Assembly: GCF_001641285.1 (NCBI RefSeq)
Contig: NZ_CP014841.1
Coordinates: 620,001-684,000, forward strand
Length of the DNA: 64,000 bases
Source of the DNA: Dyella thiooxydans
Lineage (GTDB): Bacteria > Pseudomonadota > Gammaproteobacteria > Xanthomonadales > Rhodanobacteraceae
Reading direction: 5' to 3'
Part shown: positions 23,493-33,146 of the stretch, piece by piece
How positions within the stretch are numbered: the stretch's first letter is position 1
Layout: each line of letters starts with the position of its first letter
Program-made: the position numbers and the translations under genes
Notes under the pieces: model-generated
What the model was told of the DNA's origin: nothing
What the model saw: only the letters and a program-made list of their open reading frames with translations
The model's database searches: none

Positions 23493-24694
23493 CCGCGCTT
23501 CGCCTTGCGTGGAACCAGGTGACCGTCGTCGAGCAGGGCGACCAGCAGGGCCTGCTCGGTGGCGTCGGGCTCGCCGGTGAGGGCGATCTCGCGTTCGGCG
23601 CACAGTCGCTGGGCCAGCGTCGGCGTGGCCGGGTGGGCCTGGCCGTTGACGAACAGCATGCAGTCGTTGCGGGTGCGTGCCCAGGCCATGCGCGACCACG
23701 GGTGACGCACGAACGACACGCCTTTGGCCAGCAGCTTGTCCAGGGCGGCGGCCGTGACCGGCCGTTCGGCCGGCGCCGGTTGCTGGGCCAGCCGGTAGCG
23801 GGTGATGAAGCGGCCGAACCAGTCCAGCAGTGTCGCGTCGTTGTAGGCCCCGGCGAACGGCAGCACGGAGCGCAGGCGCTCCAGCGCGTTGCGGTCGATT
23901 TCGCCCAGATTGCGGGCCGCCGCCAGGTCCGGGTCGGTATAGCGTGCCTCCTCGGGCAGGCGGTCGGCCAGATAGTCGGCGAAATCGCCGATCAGCTCGG
24001 CCTGGGATGGAGCGCGCATGCCGACCGAGAAGGTCATGCAGGGGCCGCCGAAGGCCACCCCGTCATGCGGCACGTTGGGCGGCAGGTAGAGCATGTCGCC
24101 CGGCTCCAGCAGCCATTCGTGGGTAGGCTCGAACTGCGCCAGCTGCTTCAGCTCGACGTCGGGGCGGAAGTCCTTCGGCGCATCCGGGTCGGTGCTGATC
24201 GCCCAGTGACGCTGGCCCAGGCCCTGGATCAGGAACACGTCGTACTGGTCCACGTGCGCGCCCACGCCACCGCCGGGCTCGGCGTAGGAAATCATGACGT
24301 CGTCCACGCGCCAGCTCGGCAGGAAGGCGAACGGCTCGAGCAGGGCCGCGACGTCGGCATCCCACTTGTCCACGTCCTGCACCAGCAGCGTCCAGTTGGC
24401 GTCGCCGGTGGTGGCGAAGTCGGCTTCGTCCAGCGGACCGGTCTTCACCTGCCAGCGGTCGCGTTTCTCGTCGTGGCGGATCAGTCGCGACAGCGCGCCG
24501 TCCTCGCAGGCCAGGCCGGCGAGGTCTTCCGGCGCGATCGGCGGTTCGAAGCCGGGGAAGGCATTGCGCACCAGCAGCGGGCGTTTTTGCCAGTAGTCGC
24601 GCAGGAACTGGGCGGTGGACATGCCGAGCGGCTGGCGGGCGGAACCGCGTACCTCGATCGGCAGCGGCTTGCGGGAGGGGGAAGAGATGGCCAT
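23489..24694 (-). CDS. roxA: JmjC/cupin ribosomal oxygenase, RoxA (YcfD)-like
   Basis: The protein is 401 aa, an Fe(II)/2-oxoglutarate oxygenase. YcfD of Escherichia coli hydroxylates an arginine of ribosomal protein L16. The JmjC core has the metal ligands in VGAHVDQYDVFLIQGLGQRHW (H-x-D) and in PPNVPHDGVAFG (distal His), and the N-terminal STAQFLRDYWQKRPLLVRNAF is a family hallmark. The C-terminal part (about 270-401) is the dimerisation and winged-helix region. ATG at 24694 is chosen over ones further upstream because it gives the expected N-terminus. The gene is divergent from cysJ and coupled to the GNAT gene downstream. Confidence 0.93.
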   Translation of the reverse strand: MAISSPSRKPLPIEVRGSARQPLGMSTAQFLRDYWQKRPLLVRNAFPGFEPPIAPEDLAGLACEDGALSRLIRHDEKRDRWQVKTGPLDEADFATTGDANWTLLVQDVDKWDADVAALLEPFAFLPSWRVDDVMISYAEPGGGVGAHVDQYDVFLIQGLGQRHWAISTDPDAPKDFRPDVELKQLAQFEPTHEWLLEPGDMLYLPPNVPHDGVAFGGPCMTFSVGMRAPSQAELIGDFADYLADRLPEEARYTDPDLAAARNLGEIDRNALERLRSVLPFAGAYNDATLLDWFGRFITRYRLAQQPAPAERPVTAAALDKLLAKGVSFVRHPWSRMAWARTRNDCMLFVNGQAHPATPTLAQRLCAEREIALTGEPDATEQALLVALLDDGHLVPRKAKRG

Positions 24695-24756
24695 GGGCGC
24701 AATTGTAGCCACGGCCGGGGGCGCCATGTCCGGTCGGCATAACGACATCGCCAATC

Positions 24757-24822
24757 ATCCTTTGGGTGGGGCGCCCGGGCGGGGGCAAGCTGGTGCCCTT
24801 CCGGTTTGGACGTCCAAAGGAT
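24757..24822 (+). promoter_or_regulatory. cysJ leader: palindrome and ribosome-site-sequestering repeat
   Basis: TTTGGACGTCCAAA at 24805-24818 is a perfect 14-base palindrome. Its right half runs into the ribosome site AAAGGA (24816-24821). In addition, ATCCTTTGG at 24757-24765 is the exact complement of CCAAAGGAT at 24814-24822, so a long-range stem could hide the ribosome site while the local palindrome gives an alternative fold. The same TTTGGACGTC core occurs at 30408 near the cysB-like gene. Operator or RNA switch are both possible. Confidence 0.5.
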
Positions 24823-24828
24823 TTGCCC

Positions 24829-26613
24829 GTGAACGCTACGCAGCCCGCCCTCACGGCGCCACCCGGCCTGGGCGAGGAACGCCAGGCGTTGCTGCGCCAG
24901 CTGGTCGACGGCCTGGAGCCTGCCCAGCTGTACTGGATCGCCGCCTACGCTGCGCAGCAGGCCGCCCATCCGGCAGCCCGCCCAGTGCCGGCATCGGCCG
25001 TCCGGCTCACCGTGCTGTACGGCAGCCAGACCGGCAATGCCAGGCGGGTGGCCGAGCGGTTTGCTGCCGAGGCCGAGGCGAACGGTCTGCCGGTGCGTCT
25101 GCTGCGTGCCGGCGCCTATCCGGTGCGCGAGCTGGCCGACGAGCGCTACCTCGCCGTGGTGGTCAGCACCCAGGGCGAGGGCGAACCGCCGGACGACGCG
25201 CGCGGATTCGTCGAGTTCCTCGCCTCGCGCCGTGCGCCGAAGCTGCCGAAGCTGCACTACGCCGTGCTGGGGCTGGGCGATTCCAGCTACCCGCTTTTCA
25301 ATGCGATGGGACGCAGCGTGGACGCCCGATTGGCCGAACTCGGCGCGCAGCGGCTGGCGCCGCTGGCCGAGGCCGACGTGGACATCGAGCCGGTGGCCGG
25401 CCCCTGGACCGAAGGCGCGCTGGCTTTGGTGCGCGAGAAGCTCACCCGCGAGTTGCCCACCGCCTCGGTGACGCCCTTACGGGCAGCGCCGACACGACCG
25501 CAGTTCCATCGCGACCGGCCATTCCCGGCGCCGGTGCTGGCCAACCAGCGCATCGTCTCGCGCCATGCCGACCGCGATGTGCGCCACGTGGAGCTGTCGC
25601 TCGAAGGCTCCGGCCTGCGCTATGCGCCCGGCGACGCGCTGGGCGTGTGGCATCGCAATCCGCGCGTGTTGGTGGACACCTTCCTTGCCGTGGCGGGATT
25701 GGACGGCGACACCGAAACCGTCCACGACGGCAAGACGCAGCCGCTGCGCGAATGGCTGGCGCGCGAACGCGAGCTGACCCGGCTCAGCCGCCCGCTGGTG
25801 CAGGCGGTGGCCGCGCGCGCAGACAGCGCCGAGCTGCGCATCGCGCTGGAGAGACCCGAGGCACTGAAGGAGCTGTTCGACAGCCACCAGCCGATCGACC
25901 TGTTGCGAGCCCATCCGGCCGACTGGGACGCCGACGGCCTGGTCGCCGCGCTGCGCCCGCTGACGCCGCGGCTGTACTCGATCGCCTCCAGCCCGCAGGC
26001 GGTGGGCGAGGACGAAGTGCACCTGACGCTGGCCGTGGTGGACTACCACGCGCACGGCGAGCGGCACCTGGGCGCCGCATCGCGCTGGATCGCCGACGCC
26101 GACGAGGACGCCACGCTGGATGTCTTCATCGAGCCGAACGAGCGCTTCCGCCTGCCGGCTGACGGTGCTCGCGACGTGATCATGATCGGCCCGGGCACCG
26201 GCGTGGCGCCGTTCCGTGCCTTCGTGCAGGCGCGCCAGCAGGCCGGCGGGACCGGCCGCAACTGGCTGGTGTTCGGCAACCGGCATGTCGCCGACGACTT
26301 CCTCTACCAGGTCGAGTGGCAGCAGGCGCTCAAGGACCGCGCACTGCACCGGCTGGACGTGGCCTTCTCGCGCGACCAGGCCGAGAAGCGCTACGTGCAG
26401 CACGTGCTGCGCGAGCGCGGTGCCGAGCTGTACGACTGGCTTTCCGGTGGCGCGCACCTCTACGTCTGCGGCGACGCCGCGCAGATGGCGAAGGACGTGC
26501 ACGCCGCGCTCGCCGACATCGTCGCCACCCACGGCGGCAAGTCGCCCGAGGCGGCGCAGGCCTGGCTTTCCGAACGGCTGCAAGACGGGCGCTACGCCCG
26601 CGACGTGTACTGA
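24829..26613 (+). CDS. cysJ: Sulfite reductase (NADPH) flavoprotein alpha component
   Basis: CysJ passes electrons from NADPH via FAD and FMN to the hemoprotein CysI, which reduces sulfite to sulfide. The protein is 594 aa. It has an N-terminal flavodoxin domain (about 60-205, [19 protein letters not shown]), the linker plus FAD domain with RLYSIASSP (about 380-388), and the NADPH domain with [15 protein letters not shown] (about 450-464) and [16 protein letters not shown] near the end, finishing in the expected YARDVY. The start is GTG at 24829, eight bases after AAAGGA. It heads cysJ-cysI-cysH. Confidence 0.95.
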   Translation: MNATQPALTAPPGLGEERQALLRQLVDGLEPAQLYWIAAYAAQQAAHPAARPVPASAVRLTVLYGSQTGNARRVAERFAAEAEANGLPVRLLRAGAYPVRELADERYLAVVVSTQGEGEPPDDARGFVEFLASRRAPKLPKLHYAVLGLGDSSYPLFNAMGRSVDARLAELGAQRLAPLAEADVDIEPVAGPWTEGALALVREKLTRELPTASVTPLRAAPTRPQFHRDRPFPAPVLANQRIVSRHADRDVRHVELSLEGSGLRYAPGDALGVWHRNPRVLVDTFLAVAGLDGDTETVHDGKTQPLREWLARERELTRLSRPLVQAVAARADSAELRIALERPEALKELFDSHQPIDLLRAHPADWDADGLVAALRPLTPRLYSIASSPQAVGEDEVHLTLAVVDYHAHGERHLGAASRWIADADEDATLDVFIEPNERFRLPADGARDVIMIGPGTGVAPFRAFVQARQQAGGTGRNWLVFGNRHVADDFLYQVEWQQALKDRALHRLDVAFSRDQAEKRYVQHVLRERGAELYDWLSGGAHLYVCGDAAQMAKDVHAALADIVATHGGKSPEAAQAWLSERLQDGRYARDVY

Positions 26614-26614
26614 C

Positions 26615-28309
26615 ATGAGCGATACCGCTTTTCCCCTGTCCGAGATGGAGCGCATCAAGGCCGCCAGCCGGCTGCTGCGCGGAACGATCGAGGAAGGCCT
26701 CGCCGACCCGATCACCGGCGCCATCAGCGACGACGACAACAAGCTGCTCAAGTTCCACGGCAGCTATCAGCAGGACGACCGCGACCTGCGCGACGAACGC
26801 CGTCGGCAGAAACTGGAGCCGGCGTACGCCTTCATGATCCGCGCGCGCCTGCCGGGCGGCGTGGTGACGCCGGCGCAGTGGCTGGCGTTCGACCGCATCG
26901 CCACCGGGCACGGCAACGGCTCGATGCGCATCACCACAAGGCAGACCTTCCAGTGGCACGGCGTGATCAAGCGCCGCCTGAAGCCGACCCTGCGCGCCAT
27001 CCACGACGCGCTGGCCACCACCATCGCGGCCTGCGGCGACGTGGTGCGCACCGTGGTCAGCAGCGCCAATCCGGAAGTCCCCGACACGCACGCGCTGGCC
27101 TACGCCTGGGCGGCGAAGCTGTCCGAGCACCTGGAGCCGCAGACACGGGCGTACCACGAGATCTGGCTGGACGGCGAAAAGGTCTCCGGCGAGGAACACG
27201 AGCCGCTGTACGGCCCGACCTATCTGCCGCGCAAGTTCAAGATCGGCCTGGCGATCCCGCCGCTCAACGACGTCGACGTTTTCGCCCAGGACCTGGGTCT
27301 GATCGCCATCATCGAGGACGGCGAGCTGTTCGGCTTCAACGTCGCCATCGGCGGCGGCATGGGCGCCAGCCACGGCGACCCGACCACCTATCCGCGGCTG
27401 GCCAGCGTGATTGGCTTCGCCACGCCGGAGCAGCTGATTGCCGTGGCGGAAGGCGTGGTGGCGGTGCAGCGCGACTGGGGCAACCGCAGCGAGCGCAAGC
27501 ACGCGCGCCTGAAGTACACGCTGGACCACCGCGGTCTGGACCACTTCGTCGCCGAACTGGAATCGCGTCTCGGCTTTGCGCTGGCACCGGCGCGGCCTCA
27601 GTCGTTCGAGCACAACGGCGACCGTTATGGCTGGGTGGAAGGCGAGGGCGGCCGCTGGCACCTCACCCTGCTCATCGAGGCCGGCCGGCTGATCGACGCC
27701 GGTGCGGTGCGCTCGCTCAGTGGCCTGCGCGAATTGGCGAAGGTGCACACGGGTACGTTCCGCATGACCTGCAACCAGAACGTGATCGTCGCCGACGTGG
27801 CCGCCGCCGACCGCGCGAGCATCGACGCGCTGGTGGCCGAGTACGGGCTGGACGATTACCGCAAGGCCCGTCCGATCCGCCGTCACGCGGTGGCCTGCGT
27901 GGCCCTGCCGACCTGCGGCCTGGCCATGGCCGAGAGCGAGCGTTACCTGCCGGAGCTGCTGCCTAAGCTGGAGGCGCAGCTCGACCGCCATGGCCTGGCC
28001 GATGCGCCGATCCTGCTGCGCCTGTCCGGCTGCCCCAACGGTTGCTCGCGGCCGTACCTGGGCGAGATCGCGCTGGTCGGCCGTGCGCCCGGTCGTTACG
28101 ACCTGCGCCTGGGCGCCGACTTCCGCGGCCAGCGGCTCAACCGGATCTACCGCGAGAACATCGACGAGGCCGCCATTCTCGCCGCGCTCGACCCGCTGTT
28201 CGCCCGCTACGCCGTCGAGCGCGAAGCGGGCGAGGGCTTCGGCGACTTCCTCGTGCGCAGCGGCGAGGTCAGCGCACCGCAGAAGATTCCCGCACAGGTG
28301 AGCGCGTGA
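26615..28309 (+). CDS. cysI: Sulfite reductase hemoprotein beta component
   Basis: CysI carries siroheme and a 4Fe-4S cluster and performs the six-electron reduction of sulfite to sulfide. The protein is 564 aa. Cluster ligands are visible as Cys pairs in [19 protein letters not shown] and [14 protein letters not shown] near residues 430-475. Siroheme-binding basic residues are in [15 protein letters not shown] (about 110-124). The ATG begins one base after the cysJ stop (TGACATG), and its end overlaps the cysH GTG, so the three genes form one tightly coupled operon. The length matches the family. Confidence 0.97.
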   Translation: MSDTAFPLSEMERIKAASRLLRGTIEEGLADPITGAISDDDNKLLKFHGSYQQDDRDLRDERRRQKLEPAYAFMIRARLPGGVVTPAQWLAFDRIATGHGNGSMRITTRQTFQWHGVIKRRLKPTLRAIHDALATTIAACGDVVRTVVSSANPEVPDTHALAYAWAAKLSEHLEPQTRAYHEIWLDGEKVSGEEHEPLYGPTYLPRKFKIGLAIPPLNDVDVFAQDLGLIAIIEDGELFGFNVAIGGGMGASHGDPTTYPRLASVIGFATPEQLIAVAEGVVAVQRDWGNRSERKHARLKYTLDHRGLDHFVAELESRLGFALAPARPQSFEHNGDRYGWVEGEGGRWHLTLLIEAGRLIDAGAVRSLSGLRELAKVHTGTFRMTCNQNVIVADVAAADRASIDALVAEYGLDDYRKARPIRRHAVACVALPTCGLAMAESERYLPELLPKLEAQLDRHGLADAPILLRLSGCPNGCSRPYLGEIALVGRAPGRYDLRLGADFRGQRLNRIYRENIDEAAILAALDPLFARYAVEREAGEGFGDFLVRSGEVSAPQKIPAQVSA

Positions 28310-29028
28310 ATCCGTCCTACCTCGACGCCGCCGCCCGCGATCCGGCCGTGCTCGGAAGACTCGACGAATGGCTGGGCCGGCTCGACGCGTCGGAGCGGGT
28401 GCGCTGGGTGCTGCGCAACGTGCCCGGTCCGCTGGTGCTTTCGTCCAGCTTCGGCGCGCAGTCGGCGCTGATGCTGCACCTGCTGACGCGCGAGCAGCCG
28501 GACATCCCGGTGGTGCTGATCGATACCGGCTACCTGTTCGCCGAGACCTATCGCTTCGTGGACCAGCTGGTCGACCGCCTCAAGCTCAACCTCAAGGTCT
28601 ACCGCCCCGCGATGAGCCCCGCATGGATGGAGGCCCGCCACGGCCGGCTGTGGGAGCAGGGAGAGGCGGGCATCAAGCGCTACAACGAGCTGCGCAAGGT
28701 GGAGCCGATGCAGCGCGCACTGGCCGAACTGGGCGCTGCGGGCTGGTTCTCCGGCCTGCGCCGCGTGCAGTCGCGCAGCCGCGAGCAGATTCCGTTCGCC
28801 CAGCGCCGCAACGATCGCTGGAAGTTCCACCCGATCGCCGACTGGCGCGACCGCGACGTGGGCCAGTACCTCGCCCAGCACGGCCTGCCGTATCACCCCC
28901 TGTGGGACAAGGGTTATGTCTCGATCGGCGACGTGCACACCACGCGCCCGTGGGAACCGGGGATGGAGGCCGAGGAGACGCGGTTTTTCGGGCTGCATCG
29001 TGAGTGCGGCCTGCACGAGGCGGTGTAG
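28306..29028 (+). CDS. cysH: Phosphoadenylyl-sulfate (PAPS) reductase
   Basis: CysH reduces PAPS to sulfite using thioredoxin or glutaredoxin. The protein is 240 aa, fitting the short, cluster-free PAPS-type enzyme. The PP-loop-like [18 protein letters not shown] begins near residue 44. The C-terminal catalytic motif ECGLH has the nucleophilic Cys. The extra Cys pairs that hold a 4Fe-4S cluster in APS reductases are absent, which supports PAPS as substrate. Its GTG overlaps the cysI stop (GTGA). The enzymes that make PAPS (CysDN, CysC) are not encoded in this window. Confidence 0.95.
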   Translation: MNPSYLDAAARDPAVLGRLDEWLGRLDASERVRWVLRNVPGPLVLSSSFGAQSALMLHLLTREQPDIPVVLIDTGYLFAETYRFVDQLVDRLKLNLKVYRPAMSPAWMEARHGRLWEQGEAGIKRYNELRKVEPMQRALAELGAAGWFSGLRRVQSRSREQIPFAQRRNDRWKFHPIADWRDRDVGQYLAQHGLPYHPLWDKGYVSIGDVHTTRPWEPGMEAEETRFFGLHRECGLHEAV

Positions 29029-29314
29029 GCAAGGCGGCCGGCAGCGTCGCTTCGCCCGTTGGATGCGGAGGGCAGGCGACGGATCCGGCATGCGCTGGAA
29101 TCGAGTCGGGGGAAATTCCTGACCGCGGAACAGGCCAGCCGTGCGGCGGCGGTAGGGTGAGCCCGATCCGGGCGCCACGCGGACCAACCATACTCCGCCA
29201 AGCTGTCATGCCAGCGGGCGTCTGCGCCCAGCGACTCCTGGCACGTCCCCGGCTCCGGGAATATCCCGTGCACCTGCCCATATGGGCCGCCGCGGGATCG
29301 GCATGAAGCGCCCG

Positions 29315-30322
29315 TCAGGCCTTCGCGGCCACCTGCTTGCCCCCCGCCTTTACCGCCCGCTCGCGCCACGTCGGTGCTGTGGGCCACTCCACCGCCTCGC
29401 CGGCGGACAGATGCCGGGTCAGCGCCCTGCGATCCAGTTGCGGTGCGAAGTCGGCGATGAATGCGAGCGCGAATTCCCGCGGTACGCCGTCCCGCCGCAG
29501 CACCACCCAGGTGGTGCACGGAGCGAACAGTGCGTCGGCGGAAAGGATGCGCAGATCCGAGCTGTCCGAGGGCAGCAGGGCCATCTCGGCCAGCACGCCG
29601 ATGCCGAGGCCGGCGCGCACGTAGGTCTTGATCAGGTCGGCATCCGCCGCGGTCATCGCGATCTGCGGGGTCAGCCCGCGCGATTCGAACGCCCGGCGCA
29701 GCGAGGACTCTGGTTTCAGCGACGAGTCGTAGCTGACCAGCGGGTGGGCGGCCAGCTCTTCCAGCGTGGGCGCGCGGTCGAGCGCCGCCAGCGGGTGATC
29801 CTTCGGCACCACTACGCGACGTTGCCAGCGGTAGGCGGGCAGGGCGATCACGCCGGCCGGGGGCGCGCCGGCGGTGCTTACCACGGCCATGTCCACACCG
29901 CCGCCGGCGAGCAGGTCCATCAGTTCGGCGTCGGCGGCCGGCTGCAGGTGCACGCTCACCTCCGGATACTGCCGGTTGAGCGCGGCAATCGCGCCGGGCA
30001 GGGCGAAGCGTGCCTGGGTATGGGTGGTGGCGATACGCAGGGTGCCGCGCGCCTCGTTGCGCAGGTTGGCGGCCACCGACTGGATGTTGCCTACCTCGGC
30101 CAGGATCGTCCGCGCGCGCTCGAGTACCTTGCCTCCGGCGTGGGTGATTGCGTCCAGGCTCTTGCCCTTGCGGTTGAACAGCTGGAAGCCCAGCTCCTCC
30201 TCCAGTTGCTTGAGCTGCTTGCTCAGGCCTGGCTGGGTCGCGTGTACGCGTTCGGCGGCGAGGGTGATGTTGAGCCCGGAGTCGGCGATCGCGATCAGGT
30301 AGCGGAGCTGGGTCAGCGTCAT
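29315..30322 (-). CDS. cysB: LysR-family regulator, CysB-like
   Basis: The protein is 335 aa. The N-terminal winged helix (1-60, MTLTQLRYLIAIADSGLNITLAAERVHATQPGLSKQLKQLEEELG) strongly resembles CysB, the activator of sulfur assimilation that responds to N-acetylserine and sulfide. The effector domain continues to about residue 305. The last ~25 residues are a basic tail (WRERAVKAGGKQVAAKA). Start ATG at 30322; an in-frame start at 30424 is less likely because it adds a proline-rich extension. It lies convergent to cysJIH and divergent from cysG, with two palindromic candidates in the 259-base spacer. Confidence 0.92.
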   Translation of the reverse strand: MTLTQLRYLIAIADSGLNITLAAERVHATQPGLSKQLKQLEEELGFQLFNRKGKSLDAITHAGGKVLERARTILAEVGNIQSVAANLRNEARGTLRIATTHTQARFALPGAIAALNRQYPEVSVHLQPAADAELMDLLAGGGVDMAVVSTAGAPPAGVIALPAYRWQRRVVVPKDHPLAALDRAPTLEELAAHPLVSYDSSLKPESSLRRAFESRGLTPQIAMTAADADLIKTYVRAGLGIGVLAEMALLPSDSSDLRILSADALFAPCTTWVVLRRDGVPREFALAFIADFAPQLDRRALTRHLSAGEAVEWPTAPTWRERAVKAGGKQVAAKA

Positions 30323-30407
30323 GCGGATGCCCCCGGCGGGCGCGGGCGGGGGCCGGGCTGTACCGGCGGGAGGTCGGTGGGGGTGCCGGCAGGCGGGGTG
30401 ATCTTCA

Positions 30408-30428
30408 TTTGGACGTCTATACATCTAT
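30408..30428. promoter_or_regulatory. TTTGGACGTC motif upstream of the cysB-like gene
   Basis: TTTGGACGTCTATACATCTA (30408-30427) repeats the core of the palindrome that precedes cysJ (24805-24818). Read as two adjacent octamers, GGACGTCT and ATACATCT also resemble tandem methionine-repressor-type boxes (AGACGTCT), but no MetJ gene is visible here. It may be a shared operator for cys genes. Confidence 0.4.
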
Positions 30429-30492
30429 TTGTTGCGATGCGTCAAGCAGGCGTCGCCCCGGCGCGTTCATAACCGGGTGGAATAAACACCTT

Positions 30493-30511
30493 TCCACAAA
30501 TCATTTGTGGA
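30493..30511. promoter_or_regulatory. Perfect 19-base palindrome upstream of cysG
   Basis: TCCACAAATCATTTGTGGA is a 9-1-9 perfect inverted repeat, 70 bases before the cysG ATG and 170 bases from the LysR-type gene start. It stands out as AT-rich in GC-rich surroundings. It is a strong operator candidate, possibly for the CysB-like protein, whose gene is divergent. Confidence 0.55.
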
Positions 30512-30581
30512 CGAGGGGTTGCGTTCCTAGCTTGGCCGGATGCGCTGCCCGACGCGCCCCCCGAGCGAGTAACCGACCGCG

Positions 30582-32051
30582 ATGAAGCTGTATCCCCTGT
30601 TCGCCGATCTTCACGACCGCCCGGTGCTGGTGGCGGGGGGCGGCGCCGTGGCCGAGCGCAAGGTGGCGATGCTGCTCGAGGCCGGTGCCCGGGTCACCGT
30701 CGGCGCACCGCTGCTGTCGCCGGCGTTGCAGGGCTGGGTCGAGGCAGGGCGGGTCATCCATCGCGCTGGTGCGTTCGAGCCGCGCTGGCTCGATGGGGCG
30801 TGGCTGGTGATTGCCGCGACCGATGACCCTCGACTGCACCAGCACATCGCCGGGCTTGCTGCGGAACGGCGGATCTTCGTCAACGTGGTGGACGACGCGG
30901 CGCGCTCCAGCTTCCAGGTGCCGGCGGTGATCGATCGGGCGCCCATCACCATCGCCATTTCCAGCGGTGGCGATGCGCCGATGTTTGCCCGGCTGATCCG
31001 CGAGCGGCTGGAGACGGTGCTCGATCATTCGCTGGGCCGCCTCGCCGTGCTGGCGTCGAGGCTCCGCAAGCGCATCCGCCTGCGCTATCCAGAACCATCC
31101 ACGCGACGGCGCTTCTACGAACAACTGTTCTCCGGAACGGTGGCCGACCTGGTCCGCCGCGGCCAGCCGGCCCAGGCGCAGGCCGAGGCCGAGCGCCTGC
31201 TGGCTTCGCCAGTCGACGCGCCCCGGGGCAGCGTGGTGCTGGTCGGCGCCGGTCCCGGCGATCCCGGGCTGCTCACGCTGCGTGGTCTGCGCGCGTTGAA
31301 CGAGGCTGACGTGATCCTGCACGACCGGCTGGTCAGTGCCGAGGTGCTGGCGCTGGCGCGCCGCGACGCCGAGCGCATCGAGGTGGGCAAGCAGTCCGGT
31401 CACCACCACACCACCCAGGACGGCATTCATGCGTTGATGCTCGAGCACGCAAGCAAGGGCCGCCGCGTAGTGCGCCTGAAGGGCGGCGACCCGTTCGTGT
31501 TCGGTCGCGGCGGCGAGGAGCTGGAGTTCCTGCGTGGCCACGATATCCCCTACGAAGTCGTGCCCGGCATCACCGCTGCCGTGGCATGTGCCGCCTACGC
31601 CGGCATCCCGCTCACCCACCGCGATCACGCGCAGTCGGTGCGCCTGCTCACGGCGCACTGCAAGGCCTCGCACGACACGCTGGACTGGCCGGCACTGGCC
31701 AGCGAGCGGCAGACCCTGGCGGTGTACATGGGCGTGGCCCAGCTCGAAGCGTTCCAGCAGCGCCTGATCGCGCACGGCCGCGCCGCGTCCACCCCGTTTG
31801 CCCTGGTCGAGAACGGCTCGCGGCCGGAACAGCGGGTGGTCACCGGCACGCTGGGGCAGCTTGCGCGACGCGCTGTCGAGCAGGCGGTGAAATCCCCGGC
31901 GCTGCTGATCCTGGGCGAAGTGGCGACGCTGGCCGGGTCGCTGGCCTGGTTCGGCGCTCCTCCGGTAGACGAAACGCTGGTCCCACCTCCGGGGTGTGTC
32001 GATCGGGTGGCCGATGCCGATCGCCTGCTCGCCGCCATTCACCACGCCTGA
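30582..32051 (+). CDS. cysG: Siroheme synthase (fused uroporphyrin-III methyltransferase / precorrin-2 dehydrogenase / ferrochelatase)
   Basis: CysG makes siroheme, the cofactor of CysI, from uroporphyrinogen III. The protein is 489 aa. The N-terminal half (1-210) is the NAD-dependent dehydrogenase/ferrochelatase, with [22 protein letters not shown] (about 15-36) and [23 protein letters not shown] (about 122-144). The C-terminal half (about 215-470) is the SAM-dependent methyltransferase, with [19 protein letters not shown] and [15 protein letters not shown]. Start ATG at 30582. The fused form is complete, with a C-terminal extension of about 30 residues over the E. coli protein. Adjacent placement to cysB-like and cysK fits the sulfite reduction pathway. 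Confidence 0.96.
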   Translation: MKLYPLFADLHDRPVLVAGGGAVAERKVAMLLEAGARVTVGAPLLSPALQGWVEAGRVIHRAGAFEPRWLDGAWLVIAATDDPRLHQHIAGLAAERRIFVNVVDDAARSSFQVPAVIDRAPITIAISSGGDAPMFARLIRERLETVLDHSLGRLAVLASRLRKRIRLRYPEPSTRRRFYEQLFSGTVADLVRRGQPAQAQAEAERLLASPVDAPRGSVVLVGAGPGDPGLLTLRGLRALNEADVILHDRLVSAEVLALARRDAERIEVGKQSGHHHTTQDGIHALMLEHASKGRRVVRLKGGDPFVFGRGGEELEFLRGHDIPYEVVPGITAAVACAAYAGIPLTHRDHAQSVRLLTAHCKASHDTLDWPALASERQTLAVYMGVAQLEAFQQRLIAHGRAASTPFALVENGSRPEQRVVTGTLGQLARRAVEQAVKSPALLILGEVATLAGSLAWFGAPPVDETLVPPPGCVDRVADADRLLAAIHHA

Positions 32052-32120
32052 ACACCTTTCCCCCGGAATAGGCGCACCATCGCCGATTCCGTTCCCACCT
32101 TCCGGTCTCAGGAGCGATCC

Positions 32121-33062
32121 ATGATCTACGACAACATTCTCGACACCATCGGCAACACCCCGATCGTGAAGCTGCACCGCCTGGCACCGAAGGGCGTGGA
32201 CATCTACGTCAAGGTAGAGGCATTCAATCCCGGCGGCTCGGTGAAGGACCGCCTGGCGCTGGCGATTATCCTCGATGCCGAGAAGCGCGGTGTGCTCAAG
32301 CCCGGCCAGACCGTGGTGGAGGCCACCTCGGGCAACACCGGCGTCGGCCTGGCGATGGTCTGCGCGGCGCGCGGCTACCCGTTCGTGGCGGTGATGAGCG
32401 ACTCGTTCTCGGTCGAGCGCCGCAAGCTGATGCGGGCCTACGGCGCCAAGGTGCTGCTGACCCCGGCCGCCGAGCGCGGCACCGGCATGGTGAAGAAGGC
32501 AAAGGAGCTGGCCGAGAAGCACGGCTGGTTCTGGGCCAGCCAGTTCGAGAATCCGGCCAATCCCGCGTACCACCGCAGCACCACCGGTCCGGAGATCCTG
32601 CGCGATTTCGCCGGCAAGCGGCTGGACTACTTCGTCAGCGGCTGGGGCACCGGCGGCACGCTCACCGGTGTGGGCGAGATGCTCAAGCTGGCGCGTCCGG
32701 ACGTGAAGATCATCGCCGCCGAACCGGAGGGGGCGGCCCTGCTCGCCGGCAAGGAGTGGCAGCCGCACAAGATCCAGGGCTGGAACCCGGACTTCATCCC
32801 GGCCGTGCTCAACCGCGAGGTGTTCGACGAGATCAAGCTGATCCCCGACGAGCGCTCGCGCGAGGTGGCCCGGGCGCTGGCCGCGCAGGAAGGCATCTTC
32901 GTCGGCCTGTCCTGCGGCGGCACCCTGGCCGCGGCCTTGGAGGTCGCCAGGGATGCGCCGCAGGGCTCGGTACTGCTGGCGATGCTGCCGGACACCGGCG
33001 AGCGCTATCTGTCCACCTACCTTTTCGAAGGCGTCAACGAGGGTTCGGACGAGGTCGAGTAG
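32121..33062 (+). CDS. cysK: Cysteine synthase (O-acetylserine sulfhydrylase)
   Basis: The enzyme condenses O-acetylserine with sulfide to cysteine. The protein is 313 aa of fold-type II PLP enzyme. The PLP lysine is in EAFNPGGSVKDRLAL (Lys about 43), the substrate loop is TSGNTGVGLA (about 70-79), and GTGGTLTGVGEMLK (about 176-189) binds the cofactor phosphate. PEDRS-like C-terminal region matches CysK more than CysM, but the distinction is not absolute. ATG at 32121 follows CAGGAGCG. It is 69 bases after cysG and probably in the same unit. A 10-bp hairpin follows the stop. Confidence 0.93.
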   Translation: MIYDNILDTIGNTPIVKLHRLAPKGVDIYVKVEAFNPGGSVKDRLALAIILDAEKRGVLKPGQTVVEATSGNTGVGLAMVCAARGYPFVAVMSDSFSVERRKLMRAYGAKVLLTPAAERGTGMVKKAKELAEKHGWFWASQFENPANPAYHRSTTGPEILRDFAGKRLDYFVSGWGTGGTLTGVGEMLKLARPDVKIIAAEPEGAALLAGKEWQPHKIQGWNPDFIPAVLNREVFDEIKLIPDERSREVARALAAQEGIFVGLSCGGTLAAALEVARDAPQGSVLLAMLPDTGERYLSTYLFEGVNEGSDEVE

Positions 33063-33074
33063 TTCCCGTCAGCT

Positions 33075-33106
33075 GTGCATCGGGGAGCCGGGTCGTCCCG
33101 ATGCAC
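33075..33106 (+). terminator. Hairpin after cysK
   Basis: GTGCATCGGG (33075-33084) pairs with CCCGATGCAC (33097-33106) over a 12-base loop. There is no good T run, so it may be a weak terminator or a 3'-end stabiliser. Confidence 0.45.
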
Positions 33107-33146
33107 GGCTTCCCGCCAGGTCGCGGCTTGCGGCCTGCTTCGACGT

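Noticed and set aside
30408-30428. Firm assignment of the motif as MetJ boxes
   Set aside because: Only one octamer matches well and no metJ gene is in the window; reported as a shared unidentified motif instead.
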